Assembly: GCF_947090775.1 (NCBI RefSeq)
Contig: NZ_OX352321.1
Span: forward strand, 2,604,001 to 2,668,000
DNA length: 64,000 nt
Direction of reading: 5' to 3'
From: Pseudarthrobacter sp. MM222
Lineage (GTDB): Bacteria; Actinomycetota; Actinomycetes; Actinomycetales; Micrococcaceae
The stretch's first letter is position 1. Each line of letters opens with the position of its first letter. This document shows positions 28,407 through 36,751 of the stretch, piece by piece. A model generated the notes under the pieces. It was not told the origin of the DNA. It ran no database searches and saw nothing but the letters and a program-made list of their open reading frames with translations. The position numbers and the translations under genes were made by a program.

Positions 28407-29072
28407 ATGTACGGCCTCTCTACGACCACCCCCATCACCCCTCCGGATATCTCGGCCATCAACCTGCCCGGAGTCCTCATCAGCATCGGGGTGGGCGTCG
28501 CCGTGTGGCTGGTGGCGACGTTCGTGATCGCCGGGATCACCAAACGCGTCGCCGCCGGAACCACCTTCTTCAAGAAGCCGCACTTCCGCTGGGTGGCACC
28601 CGCGCTCCGCGCCCTGGACCACGAGCGCCGGGTCCAGCGCGCGAACACCATCGGCTCGCTGCTCAACAGCGTCATCAGCGTCCTGGTAGCGGTCATCACC
28701 ATCATGTACGTGCTCAAGAACCTGAACGTGGACATCGCGCCGCTGCTGACCAGCGTCGGCATCCTCGGCGTGGCGATCGGCTTCGGTGCCCAGCAACTGA
28801 TCCGCGACTTCCTGGCCGGCATTTTCATCACCATCGAAGACCAGTACGGCATCGGTGACATCATTGAAACGTCCGAAGTCGTCGGCGAGGTCGAGGCCAT
28901 GGGGCTGCGCATCACCCGGGTACGCGCCGAGGACGGAACCATCTGGTACCTGCGCAACGGCGAGATCCTGCGCGTCGGCAACCGCTCCCAAGGCACCTAC
29001 GTCCCTCCCGCCGAGGAACCGGCGGACGCTTCCGAGGCCGGGGCGGCTCCCCAGCAGAAAGCCGGAGAATAA
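28407..29072 (+). CDS. MscS-like mechanosensitive ion channel protein (short form)
   Basis: 221-residue membrane protein with three hydrophobic helices (about 17-42, 86-106 and 112-130) and the MscS pore/beta segment GVAIGFGAQQLIRDFLAG followed by ITIEDQYGIGDII. It stops soon after the beta domain, so the cytoplasmic vestibule of E. coli MscS is mostly missing. Such short forms are common in actinobacteria. The ATG at 28407 has AAGGAG 12 bases upstream. The hemoglobin gene starts two bases after its stop codon, so the pair is a coupled operon. Confidence 0.87.
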   Translation: MYGLSTTTPITPPDISAINLPGVLISIGVGVAVWLVATFVIAGITKRVAAGTTFFKKPHFRWVAPALRALDHERRVQRANTIGSLLNSVISVLVAVITIMYVLKNLNVDIAPLLTSVGILGVAIGFGAQQLIRDFLAGIFITIEDQYGIGDIIETSEVVGEVEAMGLRITRVRAEDGTIWYLRNGEILRVGNRSQGTYVPPAEEPADASEAGAAPQQKAGE

Positions 29073-29073
29073 T

Positions 29074-29532
29074 ATGACGATCCCGATTGCCGGCGAACCC
29101 CGGCAGCCCAGGCAGCTGATACAGAACGACCCGTTCACCCAGCCCGGGTACACGGATAACTTCTACGACGCCGTGGGCGGCCATGAGACGTTCGTGAAGC
29201 TGATTGATGTGTTCTACGACGGCGTCGCGACGGATCCGCTGTTGCGGCCGATGTACCCGGAAGAGGACCTCATTCCGGCCAAGCGCCGCTTCCTGATGTT
29301 CCTTGAGCAGTATTGGGGCGGTCCGACGACGTACGGCGAGGAACGCGGGCATCCGCGCCTGCGGATGCGGCACCAGCCCTTCCGTGTCACACCGGAGGCC
29401 AAGGAACGCTGGCTGCATCACATGCGCATCGCCGTGGACGCCTTGGAGCTCCCGCCGCTGTATGAGGGAACCCTCTGGGACTATATGGAGCGCGCTGCCC
29501 TCTCCATGGTGAACAGCCCGTCGGAAGCCTGA
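29074..29532 (+). CDS. group II truncated hemoglobin (trHbO type)
   Basis: 152-residue 2/2 globin. FYDAVGGHETFVKLIDVFYDGV, the YPEEDLIPAKRRFLMFLEQYWGGP block and the proximal His in RLRMRHQPF are diagnostic. The Trp of group II globins is in ERWLHHM. These proteins bind O2 or NO and are linked to oxidative or nitrosative stress. The ATG at 29074 is two bases after the channel stop with GGAG seven bases upstream, giving translational coupling with the MscS-like gene. It is convergent with the following hypothetical gene. Confidence 0.93.
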   Translation: MTIPIAGEPRQPRQLIQNDPFTQPGYTDNFYDAVGGHETFVKLIDVFYDGVATDPLLRPMYPEEDLIPAKRRFLMFLEQYWGGPTTYGEERGHPRLRMRHQPFRVTPEAKERWLHHMRIAVDALELPPLYEGTLWDYMERAALSMVNSPSEA

Positions 29533-29545
29533 TCCGGCCGCCGAA

Positions 29546-30205
29546 CTAGACCCCGGACCCGGTCCGGGCCAGCACGTGGCCACGGGTGCCGCTGACCCGG
29601 AACCAGCGGCCGGCACGGTAAAGCTGCTGCTCCCCGTCAGCCAGGAATCCCAGGGTCAGCGCCGCGAAGGCGGCACCGGCGGGCAGTCCGCCGGCCCCGG
29701 GAAGTTCCCTGCCCCAGACCGCGGCGCGGGCATTGTTGACGATCAGCGCGCCGGGCTTAGCCGGCATGATGGCGGCCACCTCGGTGATGCCGGCCTCGGC
29801 GAACTGCCGCAGCTCCGCATCCTGCAGGGTGCCAAGAAGCTCCCAGCCGCCACGGGGTGCGCCGACCCCCGCCCACGACTCGGTGACGTGCACCGGCGGC
29901 AGCGGCAGTTCGACGTCGTTCTCCCCCGCCCGCGCCAGCCGGTCCAGCACTGCCGACAGCGGCACGGTCACGTCGGTCTCGGCAGGCTGCGCCAGGGCCA
30001 TGGTCCGGAGCCCCAGGATGGTCGGGGTGGCTTCCCCCAGCAGCCGGGGCCGCAGCACGCAAACGTAGGCGGCGAGCACCGGGCCGGAGGCCTGGAACCG
30101 GATGGCGCCGTCGTCGATGGACTTGGCGCGGGTGGCGAAGGTGCGCAGGTCCGCAAGGTCTCGGGGATCGGTGAACTGCAGGGGCTGGGTTAGGACGTCA
30201 GACAC
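29546..30205 (-). CDS. conserved hypothetical protein
   Basis: 219-residue cytoplasmic protein that I do not recognise. It begins VSDVLTQPLQFTDPRDLADLRTFATRAK, contains LTESWAG-like and WELLGTLQDAELRQF segments and ends in RVSGTRGHVLARTG. No signal peptide, membrane helix or catalytic motif was seen. A GTG start at 30205 was chosen because the frame upstream runs antisense through tesB. Divergent from tesB, sharing a 63-base promoter region; convergent with the hemoglobin gene. Confidence 0.7.
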   Translation of the reverse strand: MSDVLTQPLQFTDPRDLADLRTFATRAKSIDDGAIRFQASGPVLAAYVCVLRPRLLGEATPTILGLRTMALAQPAETDVTVPLSAVLDRLARAGENDVELPLPPVHVTESWAGVGAPRGGWELLGTLQDAELRQFAEAGITEVAAIMPAKPGALIVNNARAAVWGRELPGAGGLPAGAAFAALTLGFLADGEQQLYRAGRWFRVSGTRGHVLARTGSGV

Positions 30206-30233
30206 AATATGGACTCTACCGGTTGTGCCTCTT

Positions 30234-30262
30234 TTGAGCGGTGCCGGGGTGACGTCTAGAGT
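30234..30262 (+). promoter_or_regulatory. sigma-70-type leaderless promoter of tesB
   Basis: TTGAGC (30234-30239), a 17-base spacer and TAGAGT (30257-30262) lie six bases before the tesB ATG, so the transcript should start at the start codon. Confidence 0.7.
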
Positions 30263-30268
30263 CAAACC

Positions 30269-31249
30269 ATGACTGAAGCCGAAGCCGAATTGCAGGGGCT
30301 GCCAACCCAGGACCCCACCTCCTCGCTCCTCCAACTCCTGAACCTCGGCGAGCTCGAGGGCGCCCGGACCGATGAAGACATTTTCATGGGCCCCTCGCAG
30401 CAGCAGCCCCGGCAGCGCGTCTTCGGCGGCCAGGTCCTGGCGCAGTCCCTGATCGCCGGAAGCCGCACCGTACCCGACGGCCGCAGCGTGCATTCCATGC
30501 ACGGCTATTTCCTCCGACCGGGTGACGCGAACAAGCCGATCACCTTCGGTGTGCAGCGGCTGCGGGACGGCCGCTCCTTCTCGGCGCGCCGTGTCCACGC
30601 CTACCAGGAGGGCATGCCCATCCTGTCGATGATCGCCTCGTTCCAGACGGAGGACGAGGGTCTCGAGCACGAGTCCGAAATGCCGGCGGGTATCCCGGAC
30701 CCCGAGTCCCTGCCCAGCACCGCCGACCTGCTCGGCAAGTACGACCACCCCGTGGCCCGGCACTGGGCCTATGAGCGCCCGTTCGACGTCAGGCACGTCG
30801 ATCCCGCGCTGTACGTCTCGGCCAAGGGCCAGAAGGAACCGCGCAACGCGGTCTGGATGAAGACCTTCGGTCCCATGCCGGACGATCCGGGTTTGCACCG
30901 CGCCGCCCTGGCCTACGCCAGTGACTACACAATCCTGGAGTCCATCCTGCGCCAGCACGGGCTGAGCTGGATCACGCCGGGGATGTCCGTGGCCAGCCTG
31001 GACCACGCCATGTGGTGGCACCGTCCCGTGCGGGTGGACGAGTGGCTGCTGTACGTCCAGGAATCCCCCAGCGCGCAGGGAGCCCGGGGCCTGGCCACCG
31101 GCAAGATCTTCAGCCGCGACGGCCGGCACGTGGCCACCGTGGCCCAGGAGGGTATGATCCGGGTCCCCACCGATTTGAAGAACAAGGTCAAGGGCGCCGT
31201 GCAGACCAAGGTGCTGCAACACCAGATGCGGAAGGCTGACCGAGGCTAA
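30269..31249 (+). CDS. tesB: acyl-CoA thioesterase II
   Basis: Double hotdog thioesterase of 326 residues that hydrolyses acyl-CoA to free acid and CoA. FGGQVLAQSLIAGSRTV and the HSMHGYFLRPGD block mark the first hotdog. ALAYASDYTILES (catalytic Asp) and ASLDHAMWWHRP mark the second. The protein ends shortly after TDLKNKVKG. It has its own leaderless promoter and two hairpins downstream, so it is monocistronic. Confidence 0.95.
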   Translation: MTEAEAELQGLPTQDPTSSLLQLLNLGELEGARTDEDIFMGPSQQQPRQRVFGGQVLAQSLIAGSRTVPDGRSVHSMHGYFLRPGDANKPITFGVQRLRDGRSFSARRVHAYQEGMPILSMIASFQTEDEGLEHESEMPAGIPDPESLPSTADLLGKYDHPVARHWAYERPFDVRHVDPALYVSAKGQKEPRNAVWMKTFGPMPDDPGLHRAALAYASDYTILESILRQHGLSWITPGMSVASLDHAMWWHRPVRVDEWLLYVQESPSAQGARGLATGKIFSRDGRHVATVAQEGMIRVPTDLKNKVKGAVQTKVLQHQMRKADRG

Positions 31250-31259
31250 AGCACCCGTT

Positions 31260-31325
31260 CTCCGGCGCGCTAACAAGCGCCGGAGACGCAAACGGCCGGC
31301 TCCCCCGATGGGAGCCGGCCATTTT
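31260..31325 (+). terminator. double hairpin terminator of tesB
   Basis: CTCCGGCGC/GCGCCGGAG (31260-31268 with 31277-31285), then GGCCGGCTCCC/GGGAGCCGGCC (31294-31304 with 31310-31320) followed by ATTTTT. The second is a canonical intrinsic terminator. Confidence 0.88.
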
Positions 31326-31347
31326 TGCTTGCTGGGTCTTGCGGAGC

Positions 31348-33030
31348 TTAGTCGCGGGTGAGGCGCCGGTGGGTGACGCGGTGCGGCTTGGCCGCATCGG
31401 GGCCGAGCCGCTCGACCTTGTTCTCCTCGTAGGACTCGAAGTTGCCCTCGAACCAGTACCACTTCGAGGGGTTCTCCTCGTCGCCTTCGTAGGCGAGGAT
31501 GTGGGTCGCGACCCGGTCCAGGAACCAGCGGTCGTGCGAGACAACGACGGCGCAGCCCGGGAATTCGAGCAGGGCGTTTTCGAGGCTGCTGAGCGTCTCA
31601 ACGTCGAGGTCGTTAGTGGGCTCATCGAGGAGCAGCAGGTTGCCGCCCTGCTTGAGCGTCAGGGCCAGGTTCAGGCGGTTGCGCTCACCACCGGAGAGCA
31701 CCCCGGCCTTCTTCTGCTGGTCCGGGCCCTTGAAGCCGAAAGCGGCCACGTAGGCGCGGGACGGCATCTCGACGTGCCCGACCTGGATGTAGTCAAGGCC
31801 GTCGGAAACGACCTCCCACAGGGTCTTGTTCGGGTCGATGCCGCCACGGCTCTGGTCGGCGTAGGAGATCTTGACGGAGTCGCCGATTTTCAGCTCGCCG
31901 CCGTCGAGGGGCTCCAGCCCGACGATGGTCTTGAACAGGGTGGTCTTACCGACGCCGTTGGGGCCGATGACGCCGACGATGCCGTTGCGGGGCAGCGTGA
32001 AGGACAATCCGTCGATCAGGGTGCGGTCCTCGAAGCCCTTTTGCAGGTTCTTCGCTTCCAGCACCAGGCCGCCCAGGCGCGGGCCCGGCGGGATCTGGAT
32101 CTCTTCGAAGTCGAGCTTCCGGGTCCGGTCTGCCTCGGCAGCCATTTCCTCGTAGCGCGCCAGGCGGGCCTTGGACTTGGTCTGGCGGCCCTTGGCGTTG
32201 GAGCGGACCCATTCGAGTTCTTCGGTGAGGCGCTTTGCCTGCTTGGCGTCCTTCTTGCCCTGGACTTCCAGGCGGGCGCGCTTCTTCTCGAGGTACGTGG
32301 AGTAGTTGCCCTCGTAGGGGTACAGGTGTCCGCGGTCCACTTCGGCGATCCACTCGGCCACGTGATCGAGGAAGTACCGGTCGTGGGTTACGGCCAGGAC
32401 CGCGCCGGCGTAGCTGGACAGGTGCTGCTCAAGCCACAGCACGCTCTCGGCGTCAAGGTGGTTGGTGGGCTCGTCGAGGAGCAGCAGGTCCGGCTTCTGG
32501 AGCAGGAGCTTGCAGAGCGCAACGCGGCGGCGCTCACCGCCGGAGAGCAGCGTAACGTCAGACTCGGGCGGCGGGCAGCGGAGGGCGTCCATGGCCTGCT
32601 CGAGCTGGGAGTCGAGGTCCCAGGCGTCGGCGGCGTCGATCGCTTCCTGCAGCTGGCCCATCTCCTCGAGGAGCACGTCATAGTCAGCGTCCGGGCTGGC
32701 CATCTCCTCGGAGATCTCGTTGAAGCGCTGGATCTTCGAGTAGATCTCGCCGACGCCTTCCTGGACGTTGCCGAGGACGGTTTTGTCTTCGTTCAGCGGC
32801 GGCTCCTGCAGCAGGATGCCCACCGTGTAGCCGGGGCTGAGCCGGGCTTCTCCGTTTGAAGGAGTGTCCAGGCCTGCCATGATCTTGAGAATGGTGGATT
32901 TACCGGCACCATTCGGGCCAACGACGCCAATTTTTGCCCCAGGGAAGAAGGACATGCTGACGTCGTCGAGGATAAGTTTTTCGCCAACAGCCTTACGGGC
33001 CTTGGTCATTGTGTAGATAAATTCCGCCAT
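31348..33030 (-). CDS. ettA: energy-dependent translational throttle ATPase EttA (ABC-F)
   Basis: Soluble ABC-F protein of 560 residues that binds the ribosomal E site and gates translation according to ATP/ADP. It has two ABC domains, each with Walker A (GPNGAGKST and GPNGVGKTT), signature (LSGGERRR and LSGGERNR) and Walker B (LLLLDEPTN). A charged linker lies between them. EttA members begin MAEFIYTMTKARK, as here. The ATG at 33030 follows TAGATT by seven bases, a leaderless start. It ends in THRRLTRD. Upstream is the lipoprotein/ssb pair on the same strand, 38 bases away. Confidence 0.95.
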   Translation of the reverse strand: MAEFIYTMTKARKAVGEKLILDDVSMSFFPGAKIGVVGPNGAGKSTILKIMAGLDTPSNGEARLSPGYTVGILLQEPPLNEDKTVLGNVQEGVGEIYSKIQRFNEISEEMASPDADYDVLLEEMGQLQEAIDAADAWDLDSQLEQAMDALRCPPPESDVTLLSGGERRRVALCKLLLQKPDLLLLDEPTNHLDAESVLWLEQHLSSYAGAVLAVTHDRYFLDHVAEWIAEVDRGHLYPYEGNYSTYLEKKRARLEVQGKKDAKQAKRLTEELEWVRSNAKGRQTKSKARLARYEEMAAEADRTRKLDFEEIQIPPGPRLGGLVLEAKNLQKGFEDRTLIDGLSFTLPRNGIVGVIGPNGVGKTTLFKTIVGLEPLDGGELKIGDSVKISYADQSRGGIDPNKTLWEVVSDGLDYIQVGHVEMPSRAYVAAFGFKGPDQQKKAGVLSGGERNRLNLALTLKQGGNLLLLDEPTNDLDVETLSSLENALLEFPGCAVVVSHDRWFLDRVATHILAYEGDEENPSKWYWFEGNFESYEENKVERLGPDAAKPHRVTHRRLTRD

Positions 33031-33068
33031 GCCTACAAATCTAGTGGCTTGGCCCGGATAACTCACAT

Positions 33069-33683
33069 TTACGGCCCCGCTGCGCCCACCAGGCACCGTC
33101 CATCCGCCAACACCGGAAGGACGGTGACGCTCACCTCGCCGCTACGTACCTGCGCGATCAAGCAGTCGCCGCCCTGCTCCACGCCGACCTCGACAGCGTC
33201 GGCCTCCAGGCCCGTGGGAGTGCGGCCCGCCGTGACTTGTACGTCCGCGGCGGCGAACCCGGCGGCGACCAGATCGTCCCGCACTTGTTGCGCGCCGGGC
33301 TTTCCGCCGGCGAAAGCACGACGCAGGGCGTTCTCCAGGTTTGCCCGTGCAGTGGCGACAGCCGCCGTCGCCGCCATGCTGACTGCGGGAACTGGCGCTT
33401 TGGCGGTAGACGCCCCTGCGGCCTGGACCGGCGCCACTGCCGGGGGCGCCACTACCGGGGAAGCGGACGGGGGCACCGAATCGATCCGACTGCCACCGAC
33501 GCCAGCGCCTTCCGAGCAGGCGACCGTTAGCAGCAGCGACAGTGCCAGAACCCCTGGCAACGCCAGGCGCCACCGTCCAGGGCTGGCACCGCTCTGCCGC
33601 CAGCTCAGTCCTTCCGACGTCCCTGGCCTCACCCCTTTGCCTGTCGTCGCCTGCTTCACCCGGCAATTCTGGCACGAGACCAC
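33069..33683 (-). CDS. putative lipoprotein
   Basis: 204-residue protein with a hydrophobic signal (LALPGVLALSLLLTVAC) and lipobox LTVAC ending at Cys56, so it should be lipid-anchored outside the membrane. Next comes a Ser/Pro/Ala-rich linker, then a compact C-terminal domain with DLVAAGFAAADVQVTAGRTP and two cysteines (DCLIAQ, GRCLVG). This resembles a DUF6993-type domain, though I cannot confirm it. The GTG at 33683 is five bases after the ssb stop; GTG codons nine and eighteen codons later are alternative starts that shorten the pre-signal region. Confidence 0.65.
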   Translation of the reverse strand: MVSCQNCRVKQATTGKGVRPGTSEGLSWRQSGASPGRWRLALPGVLALSLLLTVACSEGAGVGGSRIDSVPPSASPVVAPPAVAPVQAAGASTAKAPVPAVSMAATAAVATARANLENALRRAFAGGKPGAQQVRDDLVAAGFAAADVQVTAGRTPTGLEADAVEVGVEQGGDCLIAQVRSGEVSVTVLPVLADGRCLVGAAGP

Positions 33684-33688
33684 TGGAA

Positions 33689-34234
33689 TCAGGCTGCGGC
33701 TCCCTTCAGTTCGCCGGTCTGCTCGTCGACCTCCTCCACCTCACCGGTCGCGTCGTCGATGAAGATCGTGTGGGCGTCATCGCGATCCCCGTCCGCACCC
33801 TCATCCGGATCTTCGCTGTGGGGCTCGTCGTCGCCGACCGCCCCAGCCGAGGAGGCGGCGGTTCCCTGCCCACCTGCACCGGCCGTGCGAATGTAGTTCG
33901 CCGAGCCCCACATCAGATCGTGCCCAACGGATTCGGCATCGATCTCTGCCACGTAATGAACGCGGCCGTCCTTTTCCCAGCTGCGCATTTTCAGCCGGCC
34001 AACGACGATGACTCGCTGTCCCTTCTTGATGCTGCAGCCCATGTTTCCCGCCAACTGTCGGTAGCCCTGCACAGTGAACCAGTTCGTGTTCCCGTCGATC
34101 CACGCGTTGGCGTTGCGGTCGAACCGCCGGTCGGTGGACCCCAAACGGAAATTCGCCGTAGCCACACCCCCGGGCGTGGTCGAGCTTTTGATCTCCGTGG
34201 CGACGAAGCCACGGACGGTGATGTTGTCACTCAT
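33689..34234 (-). CDS. ssb: single-stranded DNA-binding protein, paralogue without acidic tip
   Basis: OB-fold ssDNA-binding protein of 181 residues. The core is SDNITVRGFVATEIKSS, RRFDRNANAWIDGNTNWF, YRQLAGNMGCSIKKGQRVIVVGRL and MRSWEKDGRVHYVAEIDAESVG. The C-terminal region is acidic but ends ELKGAAA, lacking the conserved DDDIPF-like tip through which housekeeping SSB recruits repair proteins. This suggests an accessory SSB. The ATG at 34234 starts the conserved MSDNITVRG; the open frame upstream is not conserved. It is cotranscribed with the downstream lipoprotein gene (five-base gap). Confidence 0.9.
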   Translation of the reverse strand: MSDNITVRGFVATEIKSSTTPGGVATANFRLGSTDRRFDRNANAWIDGNTNWFTVQGYRQLAGNMGCSIKKGQRVIVVGRLKMRSWEKDGRVHYVAEIDAESVGHDLMWGSANYIRTAGAGGQGTAASSAGAVGDDEPHSEDPDEGADGDRDDAHTIFIDDATGEVEEVDEQTGELKGAAA

Positions 34235-34469
34235 TCTTCTGTCCTGTCTCGAATCGTCGTGCCTAAGCAGGCTCTTCCAGCTTCGGACAGGCGCCGCCCA
34301 GCGGGGAGGTCCCGAGAACGCCATGTGGAAAACTACGGCCCGGGGAGGGTGTTGGGGACCAGTTCGGCCATGCCGGACAACCGGCCCACCTTGTCCCTGC
34401 CCACGTTCGGGCGCAACGCACTGTAAACTTTTTGAGGCGTAGCCCGGCAGCGACCGGGCGGACGCTGAT

Positions 34470-34542
34470 GCCCCAGTAGCTCAGGGGATAGAGCAGCGGC
34501 CTTCTAATCCGCCGGTCGGGGGTTCGATTCCCTCCTGGGGCA
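34470..34542 (+). tRNA. tRNA-Arg (anticodon TCT)
   Basis: 73-base cloverleaf: acceptor GCCCCAG/CTGGGGC, D-stem GCTC/GAGC, anticodon loop CTTCTAA (TCT), T-loop TTCGATT, discriminator A. CCA is encoded at 34543-34545. The last pair of the anticodon stem is a C-U mismatch (GCGGC against TCCGC). Confidence 0.95.
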
Positions 34543-34545
34543 CCA

Positions 34546-34884
34546 AGAAAAGCGGCTCTGGCCTGCGGAAACGCAAAGTCAGGGCCGCTTCGTGTTTCTG
34601 GAGGATCTTCATCGGCGCCCTGTCAGCGCTCAACTGCCGATGCGCGCCGTCCGCCGCCACGGACCGGCGGTGGCATCCCATCGGAACTCAACAGCGCTGC
34701 CCGGTCGACTTCCCAGCTTTTCCAAGGGTTCAGGAACTAGCGTTATTGTTGCAAGCTGCGGAGTTTTATTTTTGGCAGGGAGTGAGCGCGAACTGACCAT
34801 CACTTAGCAGCTCGCGCCGTGCGCAGAAAACGGTTGAGGAACCACAGACTTGCTGCACGGGTCAACTGAATAGACAACTGCATA
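34546..34884. other. intergenic region, possible small RNA, no protein gene recognised
   Basis: About 340 bases after tRNA-Arg. An imperfect hairpin AGCGGCTCT/AGGGCCGCT around 34553-34586 may end the tRNA transcript. No frame looks coding. TGAGGAACC at 34835-34843 is complementary to GGTTCCTCA at 34892-34900 inside the downstream terminator, which suggests a structured RNA. Confidence 0.35.
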
Positions 34885-34924
34885 GCCCGCCGGTTCCTCA
34901 CCACCGGCGGGCACTTAATTTTTT
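34885..34924 (+). terminator. intrinsic terminator without an assigned plus-strand gene
   Basis: GCCCGCCGGT (34885-34894) pairs with ACCGGCGGGC (34903-34912), followed by ACTTAA and a T-run on the plus strand. The hairpin alone could also serve the convergent corA, but the T-run points to plus-strand transcription. Confidence 0.65.
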
Positions 34925-34955
34925 CGCTCAAGCGCCGCAGGCGAGGGCCGGAACC

Positions 34956-35972
34956 CTAGATCCATTTGTTGTGCTTGAACGTCCAGAACAGCGCAAGGCC
35001 CATCCCCACCATCAGGCCCAAGGCCATCGGGTAGCCAAAGACCCAGTCGAGTTCAGGCATCGAGCGGAAGTTCATTCCATAAATCGTGCCGATCAAGGTT
35101 GGTGCGAATAGGATTGCCGCCCATGAGGATATCCTCTTGACCTGTTCGTTCTGGGAATAGCTCGATTCAGTCAGCAGCCGCATCTCGTCGTTCTGCCGCT
35201 GGGCAACGAGTGCCGCATTGACTGCCAGGGCATTCTGGAGCAGGGCGCGGAAGGCGGTGATCCGCTCGCTGAGGCGCAGCACGTGGTCCAGGACATCCCG
35301 GAAGTGGTCCTGCAACTCAGGCCCCGGATGACGGTTCCGCGACTCCGCCATCAAGGTCTGCAGGATGGCGGTCAGTGGCGCCGTCGCCCGCTGGAACATG
35401 ATGACTTGCCGCGAAAGCTCGTAGATCCGGCGGGACACCCCGGGGTCAGCAGCAAAGAGATCGTCTTCAATTTCGTCGACATCGTTCTCGAGTCCGGCGG
35501 CCACCGGCTCGTACTCGTCCACCACCTGGTCGAGAATCGCGTAGAGCACGGCGTCCGGCCCGAGTGCCAGGAAGCCGGGGTCGGACTCCATCCGTCGCCG
35601 GACCCGGCCCAGGTCGGGAGATTCGGCGCGGCGGACTGTCACCACAAAATCCGCACCGGTGAAGACGTGGATTTCGCCGAACTCGACCTTCTCCAGATCA
35701 TCCAGATAGCGGGCCGGGCGCAGCACCAGAAACAGGGTCTCGCCGTAGTGCTCCAACTTTGCTCGCTGGTGGCCGGCGAGGGCATCCTCGACGGCCAGAT
35801 GGTTGAGGTCGAATTCCTCAGCGACCGAACGCAGCTCCTCCGCATCCGGCCGGTAGAGCCCGATCCAAGCCATGCCCTGGCGTTGCCGTAGGACGAAGTA
35901 CGTCTCGTCCAAATTTTCCGGGTCAGCGGTCCGGAGACCGTCCACGTAGACGGCATTGTCAATAATGGTCAC
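34956..35972 (-). CDS. corA: CorA family magnesium/cobalt transporter
   Basis: Homopentameric Mg2+ channel. The long cytoplasmic domain (VTIIDNAVYVDG to about residue 275) contains VEDALAGHQRAKLEHYG and LYAILDQVVDEYEPV. Two C-terminal membrane helices follow, with the selectivity motif YGMNFRSMPEL between them. The protein ends in the basic FKHNKWI. The GTG at 35972 was preferred because GGAGGGGG lies seven bases upstream. An ATG at 35996 would add eight residues but has its Shine-Dalgarno-like bases directly adjacent. Monocistronic. Confidence 0.93.
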   Translation of the reverse strand: MTIIDNAVYVDGLRTADPENLDETYFVLRQRQGMAWIGLYRPDAEELRSVAEEFDLNHLAVEDALAGHQRAKLEHYGETLFLVLRPARYLDDLEKVEFGEIHVFTGADFVVTVRRAESPDLGRVRRRMESDPGFLALGPDAVLYAILDQVVDEYEPVAAGLENDVDEIEDDLFAADPGVSRRIYELSRQVIMFQRATAPLTAILQTLMAESRNRHPGPELQDHFRDVLDHVLRLSERITAFRALLQNALAVNAALVAQRQNDEMRLLTESSYSQNEQVKRISSWAAILFAPTLIGTIYGMNFRSMPELDWVFGYPMALGLMVGMGLALFWTFKHNKWI

Positions 35973-36203
35973 GGCCGCACCCCCTCCGTCGGGCATCCCT
36001 GAAAGCGACGTTATACCGCCGCATCGGCGCTGCCAACAGCGGCAGGATCCGCTGGGATGCGCCTGATCATCATCAGTAGGCTTACTATTGATTTGACAGG
36101 CAGTGACCGGAAGAACCCGGCCTCCGCCGCCAGAACGGACGCCGCATCGGCGTCGAGCCGCTCTTCCCGCCCGGCGGGACGACTCGTGAAAGGTACGGCC
36201 GCC

Positions 36204-36710
36204 ATGACCCAGACACCCCGAGAGTTCGACCCCAACGAGACGACCTCCGCGCAGCAGCCGCGCACTGCCGGCACCTCCGGCTACGCCGGGGACGGATACG
36301 CCGACCAGGCTTCATCCACCGGGACGGACCCGGACATGGCGACCGAACCTGCGACAGCACCGTACACGGACAGCGTGGCCGCGAAGGATGGCCCGGTCGG
36401 CACGGCCCGGACGGAGCGATCCGACTCCGTCGATCCGGAACCACGCCGAGTCACCCGCGCGGGAATGGTCTGGGTTGCCGTCGCAAGCGCCCTGGTGGTG
36501 CTGATCCTGCTGATCGCGTTCATCCTGCAGAACCAGGACTACGTCCAGGTGAAATTCTTTGGCCTGCAAGGAGCTGTCGCGCTGGGCATCGCCCTGTTCA
36601 TCGCCGCCGTCGGGGGCGGAGTGCTGGTGGCCATCGCCGGCGCCGCGCGCATCATCCAGCTCCGGCTCGCCGCCCACCGGCAGCGGATCAGGAGCAGCGG
36701 CCGCCGCTAA
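36204..36710 (+). CDS. LapA (DUF1049) domain membrane protein
   Basis: 168-residue protein. The first 85 residues are hydrophilic and rich in Thr, Pro, Ala and Asp. They are followed by two membrane helices (about 90-112 and 125-148) separated by the LapA signature QNQDYVQVKFFGLQGAVALGIAL, and a short basic tail (AAHRQRIRSSGRR). The family is named for an E. coli lipopolysaccharide assembly protein; in Gram-positive bacteria its role is unclear. The ATG at 36204 has AAAGG about ten bases upstream; an upstream open frame was judged non-coding. Convergent with map. Confidence 0.87.
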   Translation: MTQTPREFDPNETTSAQQPRTAGTSGYAGDGYADQASSTGTDPDMATEPATAPYTDSVAAKDGPVGTARTERSDSVDPEPRRVTRAGMVWVAVASALVVLILLIAFILQNQDYVQVKFFGLQGAVALGIALFIAAVGGGVLVAIAGAARIIQLRLAAHRQRIRSSGRR

Positions 36711-36751
36711 AGATGAACCCCGCGGCGGACCCAGTACCTCCGCTACCCCGC

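Noticed and set aside
30206..31462. Extension of the 219-residue hypothetical gene to a 638-codon frame
   Set aside because: The added part is antisense to tesB, which has clear domain motifs and its own promoter.
34481..34681. 66-codon frame over tRNA-Arg
   Set aside because: It is the translation of the tRNA and its flank, a common spurious call.
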